From NCBI GenBank assembly GCA_030867875.1, contig JAOWCC010000553.1:583001-647000 (forward strand): a DNA stretch of 64,000 bases, read 5' to 3'. A model generated the notes under the pieces. It saw only the letters and a program-made list of their open reading frames with translations. It was not told where the DNA came from and did no database searches. This stretch comes from Actinernus sp. WN-2022 (lineage: Eukaryota > Cnidaria > Anthozoa > Actiniaria > Actinernidae). Shown in pieces: positions 10,588 to 20,867 of the stretch (positions are counted from its first letter, which is position 1; each line of letters opens with the position of its first letter). The position numbers and the translations under genes were made by a program.

Positions 10588-13500
10588 ATGGTTACCCTCC
10601 AAGAACTACGCAGGACGGCAAAACAGTTTGGAATTCTAGGTTTCTCTAAGTTGCGAAAACACGAACTCATTCATGCAATAGATTCAGCTTTGGCTAGCGA
10701 AGAACGTAGTAGGTATGGAAGACACATCGAGACAGGTAGGTTTCCAGCTCTTCGAGGAGATCCAGAAAATCCACACAAACGTGCTCAACGTTCGCGAGAA
10801 CTCAAACAACTTAGGGAGGATGCAATAGCAAGTCTACGTGCTAAAACTGTTGCAGCCCAGATGGAAGCTAAACCTCAAATGCGTGTACCACATCTGCGAC
10901 GAATAGGACGGCGACTCCGACAAGATCCTCGCAGCGAATCACTACCACGCAGCATCATTCGAGAGGCAGCTACTATTCTCGATGAGAGAGATGGTACGCT
11001 TGAGGGAGAAGAAAAAGGCAGACGTACGATCCGGTGGCGATTTTTCAAAGGTGTAGCGGGAGATTTGACACATAGGATCATGGAGAAATTGACTGCAAAC
11101 GTCGAAACCAGTTTCTATCTACGCTACAGCTATGTCTATCGCATTCGCAACGTCAAGGATGGGCGCGTAATGATATTTTCCAAGACAGGTTCAGGATCTC
11201 CATGGATAAATATTCTAGGCGATGCGGCGGGATGGATAAACAACAAGGAGATTGCCAGATTGAATCCCGATAACATAGAGCGACCCGACACTCAGTGGGT
11301 ATTCGTACGTTGGATCCACGTGGATATCAAAGTCATAATCGATCGTCAACCTTTGTTGTGTACCGGCCCACTACCACAATGGCTTAGACATAGGAAGGGG
11401 ATGTTTTCCCTCGACAAATACTACGACAATCTATGCCTTTGGCGATGCCTTGCTATATACAAAGGATCTTGTGTAGACAAGTGCAATACCGCAGCTCGAA
11501 AACTAGCCCAAGAGTTCTATCAATTGGTAGCTCCTATACGAGATACCCCCAAAACTTCACTAGACCAGTTGGATAAGATCGAGTTGCACTTTGGGATAGG
11601 CATTTGCGTGTACGAACCTACGGAGGATGGAGCTTGGCATCTGACACGACATGAAGCTCACTACAAACATACGATGACGATTGGTATATACGAGGGACAC
11701 GCCTTCTATATCAAGAAAGTTTGGCAACTCGGAGATCTCTACATCTGTAATGATTGCAAACAACGATTCACGAAAGCCTCAAATCTTCAACGTCATGCAG
11801 ATCGTTGTAGTCGTGGTGAAACGAAGATAGTTTGTGCAGGAGAAAAAATCATAGCCCCACAATCTGCATTCGAAAAAGCATTCTGGCCAGTGAACAACGC
11901 TAGCAAGAAAGCCCTACGTTGGTTGAAACGCGAATCGGAAAGAATCGAACGACATATTCATCACGCAGCTTGTGGTCATGGTGGAGAACACCTGATAGAA
12001 GGAGCACTCGTCGATGGCTATGAACCTACTTCCAAAACAATCTTTCAATTTCATGGGTGCTACTTTCACGGATGCCCAAAATGTACGAAAGACAAATCAT
12101 GGGGTAAGAATTTATATCGTAAAACTTGTGCAAGAACATCAAAGCTACGATTGGCCGGATATACAGTGGTGGAGGCTTGGGAATGCTCGACGAAGAAGCC
12201 CAACGAACCAATTCCAACTCCGATTCAAACCGCTTATCCACACGCGATAGTATATGATTTCGAAGCCTATCTCGATACGACGAAAGGAAGACAACCAACA
12301 GACCATCTAATCATCGAAAACGTACATGTTCCTATATCAGTATCGATTGCCGACACATACGATCGAACACCAACTTTTATCTGTCGATTCGATCCAAAAG
12401 AACTCATAACCGCCTTTGTCGAAGAACTTCAACGAAGAGCGAAAGTAATCCAAGAAGTTGTCATCGAACAGTTTTGTCCTAAGACACATGAATTCTCTTT
12501 CGACACCCTACCAAAAGAACAACAAATGAAAATCAATGAATGGGCAAATCAAGTTCCCGTATTAGGATTCAACTCCGGGCGATACGATTTGAATTTGATC
12601 AGAAACGATTTCGTGGAATCCATTGCTGACACATGCAAGAAAGTCAGAGTAGCAAAGAAAGCCAACACCACTATGTTTCTCTTAACCCCAGAATTTCGTT
12701 TCCTCGATGTGATGAATTATCTTGGACCAGGTACTTCCTATGAACGTTGGATCACTGCATATGGATGCGAGTTTCAAAAGAGTTTCTTCCCATACGAGTG
12801 GTTTGATTCTCCAGACAAATTGGATCACATCGGATTGCCTGATTATCGAGAGTGGGGATCAAAGCTAAAAGGGCAACACCTACTATCTAGGGAAGAGTTC
12901 GATGATTGTAAGCGTACCTTCCACGATAAGGGAATGAAGATCTTTGCAGACTGGCTACGATACTATAACAACTTGGATGTAATTCCATTCCTAGAGGCTC
13001 TCGAGAAGATGCGCAATTTCTACCACGAAAAAGATGTAGACATACTAAAAGACGCAGTATCCATTCCAGGAGTCTCACTACAGTTCCTACTTCGAGGTAG
13101 TGTAGAACGTGGTGCTAAGTTGTATGCCCCATGCGAGGAGGCTTATCATATGCTCAAAGGTGCAATCGTTGGTGGTCCAAGTATAATATTCACTAGACGT
13201 CATGAAGCAGGAATAACTAAGATTCGTAGTCATCAGGGTGGAACCAAAAAGTGTCGCAAGATTCTTGGATACGATGCCAATGCTCTATATCTTTCTACTA
13301 TGGCACGCGAAATGCCTTGTGGGAAAGAAAAGGTTGTGCACTATGAAGAACCAGATCAAGCCGCCAAAGAACTTGTCGAACGTCTACGTAATGGAACGTG
13401 GTTTGGATATGCAGAGGTAGATATCGAGATACCTAAAAAGCTATGGAAGAAATTCGAGGAGATGCCACCCTTCTTCTACAATAGAGAAATTCCAGATGAA

Positions 13501-14559
13501 GCAATCCCATCACAAATGTCATCCTGCCTTGAGAAGACTGGTCGAAAGAGATCTAATACCAAGAAGTTAGTTGGATGTCTCGCCGGAAAAAAGTGGTTAC
13601 TCTATGCTCCTCTACTACATTGGTATCTTGATCATGGAGCGATTATAACTGCGGGCTATCGCACAATAGACTATGAACCAAAAAAAGTATTTGAATGGTT
13701 TGTCGACCAAGTCACCGAAGCACGAAGGACAGGAGATGTAGACAAAGGTAAAGCCCTACTTGCAGATGTATTCAAGTTACTTGGAAATAGCGCCTATGGA
13801 AAGTTGATCGAAGATTTGGGACGCCAAACAAATGTCACCTATACCAAGGATGAGAAGGTCGTTGACAAAGCGTTGCGTAGTGTTTGGTTTTCGGACTTAG
13901 AGGAAATTGGTGACGCATATGAACTCGAGAGTAGAAAGAATCAGATCCAAATCAAACGACCTTTCCAAGTAGGTATCGCTGTATATCAATTCGCCAAGCT
14001 TCGTATGCTCGAATTCTACTACGACTTCCTCGACAAGTATGTCGCTAGGAAAGATTTCGAATACATACAGATGGATACTGATAGCGCGTACATTGCAATT
14101 TCGGGAAACAGCATTGACGAAGTTGTACGATCAGAACTGCGAGAGGATTTCGCCACCCACAGAAATGATTGGTTAGCTTGGGACAAATGGAGCGGTCGCA
14201 CACCAGGACTCTTCAAACTTAAACTCGAAGGACAACGAGCTATTGCACTATGTTCCAAAGCTTGGTATGTTGATGGAGGCGATACTCGCAAATATTCCAC
14301 CAAAGGGATGTCGAAGAGGCACAACGAAATTACGTGGGATCGATTCGATGAAGCCTTATGTGGTAGTATCGATAAAGCAGAAAATCGAGGATTTCGTTTA
14401 CTACCAGAAGGTATGGCAACCTACACACAACATAAACTTGGGCTTTCAGCCTACTACGATAAAAGGCGAGTACTTCCAGATGGAATCCACACCGAGCCCA
14501 TAGAATACAGCCTTCGAAAGGACTACCTTCACGATCGATACGCTCCCGAAGATATTTGA
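10588..14559 (+). CDS. protein-primed-type DNA polymerase B, left-arm copy
   Basis: A 1323-aa family-B DNA polymerase. Exonuclease motifs: D557-F-E559, N662 with D667, and Y793xxxD797. Polymerase motifs: A at D896-ANALY901, B at K1063xxxN1067S with Y1070G, and C at D1163-T-D-S1166. The spacing between Exo III and A (about 100 aa) and between A and B (about 160 aa) leaves room for the TPR1 and TPR2 insertions of protein-primed enzymes. The N-terminal half has a C283/H371 pair in DNLCLWRCLA and EGHAFYIKKV, possibly a degenerate OTU-like fold, a C2HC finger (C387, C390, H403, C407), and a Cys/His region FHGCYFHGCPKC (488-499) followed by VVEAWEC (527-533), typical of large eukaryotic selfish PolBs. 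The predicted role is copying the element itself. All catalytic residues are present and there are no frameshifts. The start is the first ATG, 65 bp after the small ORF. Confidence 0.93.
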   Translation: MVTLQELRRTAKQFGILGFSKLRKHELIHAIDSALASEERSRYGRHIETGRFPALRGDPENPHKRAQRSRELKQLREDAIASLRAKTVAAQMEAKPQMRVPHLRRIGRRLRQDPRSESLPRSIIREAATILDERDGTLEGEEKGRRTIRWRFFKGVAGDLTHRIMEKLTANVETSFYLRYSYVYRIRNVKDGRVMIFSKTGSGSPWINILGDAAGWINNKEIARLNPDNIERPDTQWVFVRWIHVDIKVIIDRQPLLCTGPLPQWLRHRKGMFSLDKYYDNLCLWRCLAIYKGSCVDKCNTAARKLAQEFYQLVAPIRDTPKTSLDQLDKIELHFGIGICVYEPTEDGAWHLTRHEAHYKHTMTIGIYEGHAFYIKKVWQLGDLYICNDCKQRFTKASNLQRHADRCSRGETKIVCAGEKIIAPQSAFEKAFWPVNNASKKALRWLKRESERIERHIHHAACGHGGEHLIEGALVDGYEPTSKTIFQFHGCYFHGCPKCTKDKSWGKNLYRKTCARTSKLRLAGYTVVEAWECSTKKPNEPIPTPIQTAYPHAIVYDFEAYLDTTKGRQPTDHLIIENVHVPISVSIADTYDRTPTFICRFDPKELITAFVEELQRRAKVIQEVVIEQFCPKTHEFSFDTLPKEQQMKINEWANQVPVLGFNSGRYDLNLIRNDFVESIADTCKKVRVAKKANTTMFLLTPEFRFLDVMNYLGPGTSYERWITAYGCEFQKSFFPYEWFDSPDKLDHIGLPDYREWGSKLKGQHLLSREEFDDCKRTFHDKGMKIFADWLRYYNNLDVIPFLEALEKMRNFYHEKDVDILKDAVSIPGVSLQFLLRGSVERGAKLYAPCEEAYHMLKGAIVGGPSIIFTRRHEAGITKIRSHQGGTKKCRKILGYDANALYLSTMAREMPCGKEKVVHYEEPDQAAKELVERLRNGTWFGYAEVDIEIPKKLWKKFEEMPPFFYNREIPDEAIPSQMSSCLEKTGRKRSNTKKLVGCLAGKKWLLYAPLLHWYLDHGAIITAGYRTIDYEPKKVFEWFVDQVTEARRTGDVDKGKALLADVFKLLGNSAYGKLIEDLGRQTNVTYTKDEKVVDKALRSVWFSDLEEIGDAYELESRKNQIQIKRPFQVGIAVYQFAKLRMLEFYYDFLDKYVARKDFEYIQMDTDSAYIAISGNSIDEVVRSELREDFATHRNDWLAWDKWSGRTPGLFKLKLEGQRAIALCSKAWYVDGGDTRKYSTKGMSKRHNEITWDRFDEALCGSIDKAENRGFRLLPEGMATYTQHKLGLSAYYDKRRVLPDGIHTEPIEYSLRKDYLHDRYAPEDI

Positions 14560-14570
14560 GATATCGTAAC

Positions 14571-15383
14571 GAAAGCAAAGCAACAAGCAAAGCAAAGCAG
14601 CAGACAAAAGCAAAGCAACGAGCAAAGCAAAGCAACGAACGAAAGCAAAGCAACGAGCAAAGCAAAGCAGCAGACAAAAGCAAAGCAAAGCAACGAACGA
14701 AAGCAAAGCAACGAACGAAAGCAAAGCAACGAACGAAAGCAAAGCAACAGGCAAAGCAAAGCAACGAACGAAAAGCAAAAGCAACGAGCAAAGCAACGAG
14801 CAAAGCAAAACAACAAACAAAGCAAAGCAACGAACGAAAAGCAAAACAACGAACGAAAAGCAAAACAACGAACAAGAGCAAAGCAACGAACGAAAGCAAA
14901 GCAACGAACGAAAGCAAAGCAACGAACGAAAGCAAAGCAACGAACGAAAGCAAAGCAACGAAAGCAAAGCAACGAGCAAAGCAAAGCAGCAGACAAAAGC
15001 AAAGCAAAGCAACGAACGAAAGCAAAGCAACGAACGAAAGCAAAGCAACGAACAGGAGCGAAGCAACAGACAAAATCAAAGCAACGAACGAAAGCAAAGC
15101 AACGAGCAAAGCAAAGCAGCAGACAAAAGCAAAGCAAAGCAACGAACGAAAGCAAAGCAACGAACGAAAGCAAAGCAACGAACGAAAGCAAAGCAACGAA
15201 CAGGAGCGAAGCAACAGGCAAAGCAAAGCAACGAACGAAAGCAAAGCAACGAGCAAAGCAAAGCAACGAACAGGAGCAAAGCAACGAACGGAAGCAAAGC
15301 AACGAACGAAAGCAAAGCAACGAGCAAAGCGACGAGCAAAGCAAAGCAACGAACAGGAGCAAAGCAACGAACGAAAGCGAAAA
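14571..15383 (+). repeat. T-depleted tandem array, left arm
   Basis: About 810 bp built from variants of an 18-bp unit, chiefly GCAAAGCAACGAACGAAA, GCAAAGCAGCAGACAAAA, GCAAAGCAACGAACAGGA and shorter GCAAAGCAACGAGCAAA forms. The plus strand has essentially one T in the body (near 15071). It starts about 12 bp after the PolB stop. All stop codons contain T on this strand and A on the other, so ORFs stay open in every frame without being genes. Confidence 0.95.
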
Positions 15384-15636
15384 TAAGTGCCAACGCATAG
15401 ACACCGACTAAAAGAAAGAAAACAACTACCGACGTATTGGCGCCAATCAATAGATAGGAAAACGAATACCAACACACAGACGCCACAAAGAAAAAGAAAT
15501 CGGAAAACCATAGGATTTCCAAGATCGCAGGGCACCTACATACGTACAAGGGCCACCACAAGAACCCAACAAAGTCCACCACAAGAACCCAACAAGGTCA
15601 CCACAAGAATCCAACGAGGTCCACCACGAGGTCCAG
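15384..15636. other. unique central spacer of the palindrome
   Basis: The only non-mirrored part of the element. It contains a perfect 12-bp palindrome, ATTGGCGCCAAT (15435-15446), and near its right end three to four copies of a 22-23-bp unit, CCACCACAAGAACCCAACAA (about 15550-15636). No credible ORF. It may mark the junction at which the dimer formed. Confidence 0.8.
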
Positions 15637-16824
15637 CTTTGCTCCTGTTCGTTGCTTTGCTTTGCTCGTCGCTTTGCTCGTTGCTTTGCTTTCGTTCGTT
15701 GTTTTGCGTTTCGTTCGTTGCTTTGCTTTGCTTTTGTCTGCTGCTTTGCTTTGCTCGTTGCTTTGCTTTCGTTCGTTGCTTTTGTCTGTTGCTTCGCTCC
15801 TGTTCGTTGCTTTGCTTTCGTTCGTTGCTTTGCTTTCGTTCGTTGCTTTGCTTTGCTTTGCTTTTGTCTGCTGCTTTGCTTTGCTCTTGTTCGTTGTTTT
15901 GCTTTTCGTTCGTTGTTTTGCTTTTCGTTCGTTGTTTTGCTTTTCGTTCGTTGCTTTGCTTTGTTTGTTGTTTTGCTTTGCTCGTTGCTTTGCTCGTTGC
16001 TTTTGCTTTTCGTTCGTTGCTTTGCTTTGCCTGTTGCTTTGCTTTCGTTCGTTGCTTTGCTTTGCTTTCGTTGCTTTGCTTTGCTTGTTGCTTTGCTTTG
16101 CCTGTTGCTTCGCTCCTGTTCGTTGCTTTGCTTTCGTTCGTTGCTTTGCTTTCGTTCGTTGCTTTGCTTTGCTTTTGTCTGCTGCTTTGCTTTGCTCGTT
16201 GCTTTGCTTTCGTTCGTTGCTTTGCTTTGCTCGTTGCTTTGCTTTTGTCTGCTGCTTTTCTTTGCCCGTTGCTTTGCTTTCGTTCGTTGTTTTGCTTTTG
16301 TCTGCTGCTTTGCTCGTTGCTTTTGCTTTTCGTTCGTTGCTTTGCTTTGCCTGTTGCTTTGCTTTCGTTCGTTGCTTTGCTCGTTGCTTTGCTTTCGTTC
16401 GTTGCTTTGCTTTTGTCTGCTGCTTTGCTTTGCTCGTTGCTTTGCTCGTTGCTTTTGCTTTTCGTTCGTTGCTTTGCTTTGCCTGTTGCTTTGCTTTCGT
16501 TCGTTGCTTTGCTTTCTTTAGTTGCTTTGCTCGTTGCTTTTGCTTTTCGTTCGTTGCTTTGCTTTGCCTGTTGCTTCGCTCCTGTTCGTTGCTTTGCTTT
16601 CGTTCGTTGCTTTGCTTTCGTTCGTTGCTTTGCTTTGCTTTTGTCTGCTGCTTTGCTTTGCTCGTTGCTTTGCTCGTTGCTTTGCTTTCGTTCGTTGCTT
16701 TGCTTTTGTCTGTTGCTTCGCTCCTGTTCGTTGCTTTGCTTTCGTTCGTTGCTTTGCTTTCGTTCGTTGCTTTGCTTTGCTTTTGTCTGCTGCTTTGCTT
16801 TGCTCGTTGCTTTGCTTTCGTTAC
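15637..16824 (-). repeat. T-depleted tandem array, right arm (inverted)
   Basis: The inverted counterpart of the left array, about 1190 bp, built on TTTCGTTCGTTGCTTTGC in plus orientation and almost free of A. It is about 375 bp longer than the left array and its order of variants differs, so the two arrays have changed copy number independently. The long ORFs crossing it are compositional. Confidence 0.95.
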
Positions 16825-16830
16825 GATATC

Positions 16831-19800
16831 TCAAATATCTTCGGGAGCGTATCGATCGTGAAGGTAGTCGTTTCGAAGGCTGTATTCTATGGGCTCGGTG
16901 TGGATTCCATCTGGAAGTACTCGCCTTTTATCGTAGTAGGCTGAAAGCCCAAGTTTATGTTGTGTGTAGGTTGCCATACCTTCTGGTAGTAAACGAAATC
17001 CTCGATTTTCTGCTTTATCGATACTACCACATAAGGCTTCATCGAATCGATCCCACGTAATTTCGTTGTGCCTCTTCGACATCCCTTTGGTGGAATATTT
17101 GCGAGTATCGCCTCCATCAACATACCAAGCTTTGGAACATAGTGCAATAGCTCGTTGTCCTTCGAGTTCAAGTTTGAAGAGTCCTGGTGTGCGACCGCTC
17201 CATTTGTCCCAAGCTAACCAATCATTTCTGTGGGTGGCGAAATCCTCTCGCAGTTCTGATCGTACAACTTCGTCAATGCTGTTTTCCGAAATTGCAATGT
17301 ACGCGCTATCAGTATCCATCTGTATGTATTCGAAATCTTTCCTAGCGACATACTTGTCGAGGAAGTCGTAGTAGGATTCGAGCATTCGAAGCTTGGCGAG
17401 TTGATATACAGCGATACCTACTTGGAAAGGTCGTTTGATTTGGATCTGATTCTTTCTACTCTCGAGTTCATATGCGTCACCAATTTCCTCTAAGTCCGAA
17501 AACCAAACACTACGCAACGCTTTGTCAACGACCTTCTCATCCTTGGTATAGGTGACATTTGTTTGGCGTCCCAAATCTTCGATCAACTTTCCATAGGCGC
17601 TATTTCCAAGTAACTTGAATACATCTGCAAGTAGGGCTTTACCTTTGTCTACATCTCCTGTCCTTCGTGCTTCGGTGACTTGGTCGACAAACCATTCAAA
17701 TACTTTTTTTGGTTCATAGTCTATTGTGCGATAGCCCGCAGTTATAATCGCTCCATGATCAAGATACCAATGTAGTAGAGGAGCATAGAGTAACCACTTT
17801 TTTCCGGCGAGACATCCAACTAACTTCTTGGTATTAGATCTCTTTCGACCAGTCTTCTCAAGGTAGGATGACATTTGTGATGGGATTGCTTCATCTGGAA
17901 TTTCTCTATTGTAGAAGAAGGGTGGCATCTCCTCGAATTTCTTCCATAGCTTTTTAGGTATCTCGATATCTACCTCTGCATATCCAAACCACGTTCCATT
18001 ACGTAGACGTTCGACAAGTTCTTTGGCGGCTTGATCTGGTTCTTCATAGTGCACAACCTTTTCTTTCCCACAAGGCATTTCGAGTGCCATAGTAGAAAGA
18101 TATAGAGCATTGGCATCGTATCCAAGAATCTTGCGACACTTTTTGGTTCCACCCTGATGACTACGAATCTTAGTTATTCCTGCTTCATGACGTCTAGTGA
18201 ATATTATACTTGGACCACCAACGATTGCACCTTTGAGCATATGATAAGCCTCCTCGCATGGGGCATACAACTTAGCACCACGTTCTACACTACCTCGAAG
18301 TAGGAACTGTAGTGAGACTCCTGGAATGGATACTGCGTCTTTTAGTATGTCTACATCTTTTTCGTGGTAGAAATTGCGCATCTTCTCGAGAGCCTCTAGG
18401 AATGGAATTACATCCAAGTTGTTATAGTATCGTAGCCAGTCTGCAAAGATCTTCATTCCCTTATCGTGGAAGGTACGCTTACAATCATCGAACTCTTCCC
18501 TAGATAGTAGGTGTTGCCCTTTTAGCTTTGATCCCCACTCTCGATAATCAGGCAATCCGATGTGATCCAATTTGTCTGGAGAATCAAACCACTCGTATGG
18601 GAAGAAACTCTTTTGTAACTCGCATCCATATGCAGTGATCCAACGTTCATAGGAAGTACCTGGTCCAAGATAATTCATCACATCGAGGAAACGAAATTCT
18701 GGGGTTAAGAGAAACATAGTGGTGTTGGCTTTCTTTGCTACTCTGACTTTCTTGCATGTGTCAGCAATGGATTCCACGAAATAGTTTCTGATCAAATTCA
18801 AATCGTATCGCCCGGAGTTGAATCCTAATACAGGAACTTGATTTGCCCATTCATTGATTTTCATTTGTTGTTCTTTTGGTAGGGTGTCGAAAGAGAATTC
18901 ATGTGTCTTAGGACAAAACTGTTCGATGACAACTTCTTGGATTACTTTCGCTCTTCGTTGAAGTTCTTCGACAAAGGCGGTTATGAGTTCTTTTGGATCG
19001 AATCGACAGATAAAAGTTGGTGTTCGATCGTATGTGTCGGCAATCGATACTGATATAGGAACATGTACGTTTTCGATGGTTAGATGGTCTGTTGGTTGTC
19101 TTCCTTTCGTCGTATCGAGATAGGCTTCGAAATCATATACTATCGCGTGTGGATAAGCGGTTTGAATCGGAGTTGGAATTGGTTCGTTGGGCTTCTTCGT
19201 CGAGCATTCCCAAGCCTCCACCACTGTATATCCGGCCAATCGTAGCTTTGATGTTCTTGCACAAGTTTTACGATATAAATTCTTACCCCATGATTTGTCT
19301 TTCGTACATTTTGGGCATCCGTGAAAGTAGCACCCATGAAATTGAAAGATTGTTTTGGAAGTAGGTTCATAGCCATCGACGAGTGCTCCTTCTATCAGGT
19401 GTTCTCCACCATGACCACAAGCTGCGTGATGAATATGTCGTTCGATTCTTTCCGATTCGCGTTTCAACCAACGTAGGGCTTTCTTGCTAGCGTTGTTCAC
19501 TGGGCAGAATGCTTTTTCGAATGCAGATTGTGGGGCTATGATTTTTTCTCCTGCACAAACTATCTTCGTTTCACCACGACTACAACGATCTGCATGACGT
19601 TGAAGATTTGAGGCTTTCGTGAATCGTTGTTTGCAATCATTACAGATGAAGAGATCTCCGAGTTGCCAAACTTTCTTGATATAGAAGGCGTGTCCCTCGT
19701 ATATACCAATCGTCATCGTATGTTTGTAGTGAGCTGCATGTCGTGTCAGATGCCAAGCTCCATCCTCCGTAGGTTCGTACACGCAAATGCCTATCCCAAA

Positions 19801-20802
19801 GTGCAACTCGATCTTATCCAACTGGTCTAGTGAAGTTTTGGGGGTATCTCGTATAGGAGCTACCAATTGATAGAACTCTTGGGCTAGTTTTCGAGCTGCG
19901 GTATTGCACTTGTCTACACGAGATCCTTTGTATATAGCAAGGCATCGCCAAAGGCATAGATTGTCGTAGTATTTGTCGAGGGAAAACATCCCCTTCCTAT
20001 GTCCAAGCCATTGTGGTAGTGGGCCGGTACCCAACAAAGGTTGACGATCGATTATGACTTTGATATCCACGTGGATCCAACGTACGAATACCCACTGAGT
20101 GTCGGGTCGCTCTATGTTATCGGGATTCAATCTGGCAATCTCCTTGTTGTTTATCCATCCCGCCGCATCGCCTAGAATATTTATCCATGGAGATCCTGAA
20201 CCTGTCTTGGAAAATATCATTACGCGCCCATCCTTGACGTTGCGAATGCGATAGACATAGCTGTAGCGTAGATAGAAACTGGTTTCGACGTTTGCAGTCA
20301 ATTTCTCCATGATCCTATGTGTCAAATCTCCCGCTACACCTTTGAAAAATCGCCACCGGATCGTACGTCTGCCTTTTTCTTCTCCCTCAAGCGTACCATC
20401 TCTCTCATCGAGAATAGTAGCTGCCTCTCGAATGATGCTGCGTGGTAGTGATTCGCTGCGAGGATCTTGTCGGAGTCGCCGTCCTATTCGTCGCAGATGT
20501 GGTACACGCATTTGAGGTTTAGCTTCCATCTGGGCTGCAACAGTTTTAGCACGTAGACTTGCTATTGCATCCTCCCTAAGTTGTTTGAGTTCTCGCGAAC
20601 GTTGAGCACGTTTGTGTGGATTTTCTGGATCTCCTCGAAGAGCTGGAAACCTACCTGTCGCGATGTGTCTTCCATACCTACTACGTTCTTCGCTAGCCAA
20701 AGCTGAATCTATTGCATGAATGAGTTCGTGTTTTCGCAACTTAGAGAAACCTAGAATTCCAAACTGTTTTGCCGTCCTGCGTAGTTCTTGGAGGGTAACC
20801 AT
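16831..20802 (-). CDS. protein-primed-type DNA polymerase B, right-arm copy
   Basis: This 1323-aa polymerase mirrors the left-arm copy, with the same exonuclease and polymerase motifs and no stop or indel. Comparing the two genes by eye I find 19 substitutions in 3969 coding bases: 17 change an amino acid and 2 are silent (P657 and R1139). Changes include R/L, W/C, C/Y, G/E and K/E, but none falls on a catalytic residue listed for the left copy. The nearest to a motif is D/Y shortly after Exo II (RNDFVES against RNYFVES). The excess of replacement changes is about what neutral drift would give, so there is no sign of purifying selection since the arms parted. It faces the left copy tail to tail across the arrays. 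Confidence 0.93.
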   Translation of the reverse strand: MVTLQELRRTAKQFGILGFSKLRKHELIHAIDSALASEERSRYGRHIATGRFPALRGDPENPHKRAQRSRELKQLREDAIASLRAKTVAAQMEAKPQMRVPHLRRIGRRLRQDPRSESLPRSIIREAATILDERDGTLEGEEKGRRTIRWRFFKGVAGDLTHRIMEKLTANVETSFYLRYSYVYRIRNVKDGRVMIFSKTGSGSPWINILGDAAGWINNKEIARLNPDNIERPDTQWVFVRWIHVDIKVIIDRQPLLGTGPLPQWLGHRKGMFSLDKYYDNLCLWRCLAIYKGSRVDKCNTAARKLAQEFYQLVAPIRDTPKTSLDQLDKIELHFGIGICVYEPTEDGAWHLTRHAAHYKHTMTIGIYEGHAFYIKKVWQLGDLFICNDCKQRFTKASNLQRHADRCSRGETKIVCAGEKIIAPQSAFEKAFCPVNNASKKALRWLKRESERIERHIHHAACGHGGEHLIEGALVDGYEPTSKTIFQFHGCYFHGCPKCTKDKSWGKNLYRKTCARTSKLRLAGYTVVEAWECSTKKPNEPIPTPIQTAYPHAIVYDFEAYLDTTKGRQPTDHLTIENVHVPISVSIADTYDRTPTFICRFDPKELITAFVEELQRRAKVIQEVVIEQFCPKTHEFSFDTLPKEQQMKINEWANQVPVLGFNSGRYDLNLIRNYFVESIADTCKKVRVAKKANTTMFLLTPEFRFLDVMNYLGPGTSYERWITAYGCELQKSFFPYEWFDSPDKLDHIGLPDYREWGSKLKGQHLLSREEFDDCKRTFHDKGMKIFADWLRYYNNLDVIPFLEALEKMRNFYHEKDVDILKDAVSIPGVSLQFLLRGSVERGAKLYAPCEEAYHMLKGAIVGGPSIIFTRRHEAGITKIRSHQGGTKKCRKILGYDANALYLSTMALEMPCGKEKVVHYEEPDQAAKELVERLRNGTWFGYAEVDIEIPKKLWKKFEEMPPFFYNREIPDEAIPSQMSSYLEKTGRKRSNTKKLVGCLAGKKWLLYAPLLHWYLDHGAIITAGYRTIDYEPKKVFEWFVDQVTEARRTGDVDKGKALLADVFKLLGNSAYGKLIEDLGRQTNVTYTKDEKVVDKALRSVWFSDLEEIGDAYELESRKNQIQIKRPFQVGIAVYQLAKLRMLESYYDFLDKYVARKDFEYIQMDTDSAYIAISENSIDEVVRSELREDFATHRNDWLAWDKWSGRTPGLFKLELEGQRAIALCSKAWYVDGGDTRKYSTKGMSKRHNEITWDRFDEALCGSIDKAENRGFRLLPEGMATYTQHKLGLSAYYDKRRVLPDGIHTEPIEYSLRNDYLHDRYAPEDI

Positions 20803-20867
20803 TTTCCGTTGTCAATACTCATATGGTTGGATAGCTCTAAATGTTCGGTGGAAAGTCATATCTTACT

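Noticed and set aside
10440..12298. Antisense ORFs opposite PolB (for example 10440-10670, 12026-12298) and their mirrors
   Set aside because: They are shadows of the PolB frame, without motifs, and are identical between arms only because the arms are.
14330..17060. ORFs of 140-557 codons on both strands (ALLSFVALLCFRSLLCF-like and NESKATNESK-like proteins)
   Set aside because: They run through the T-free/A-free arrays, where stop codons cannot occur. Their content is the repeat unit read in different frames.
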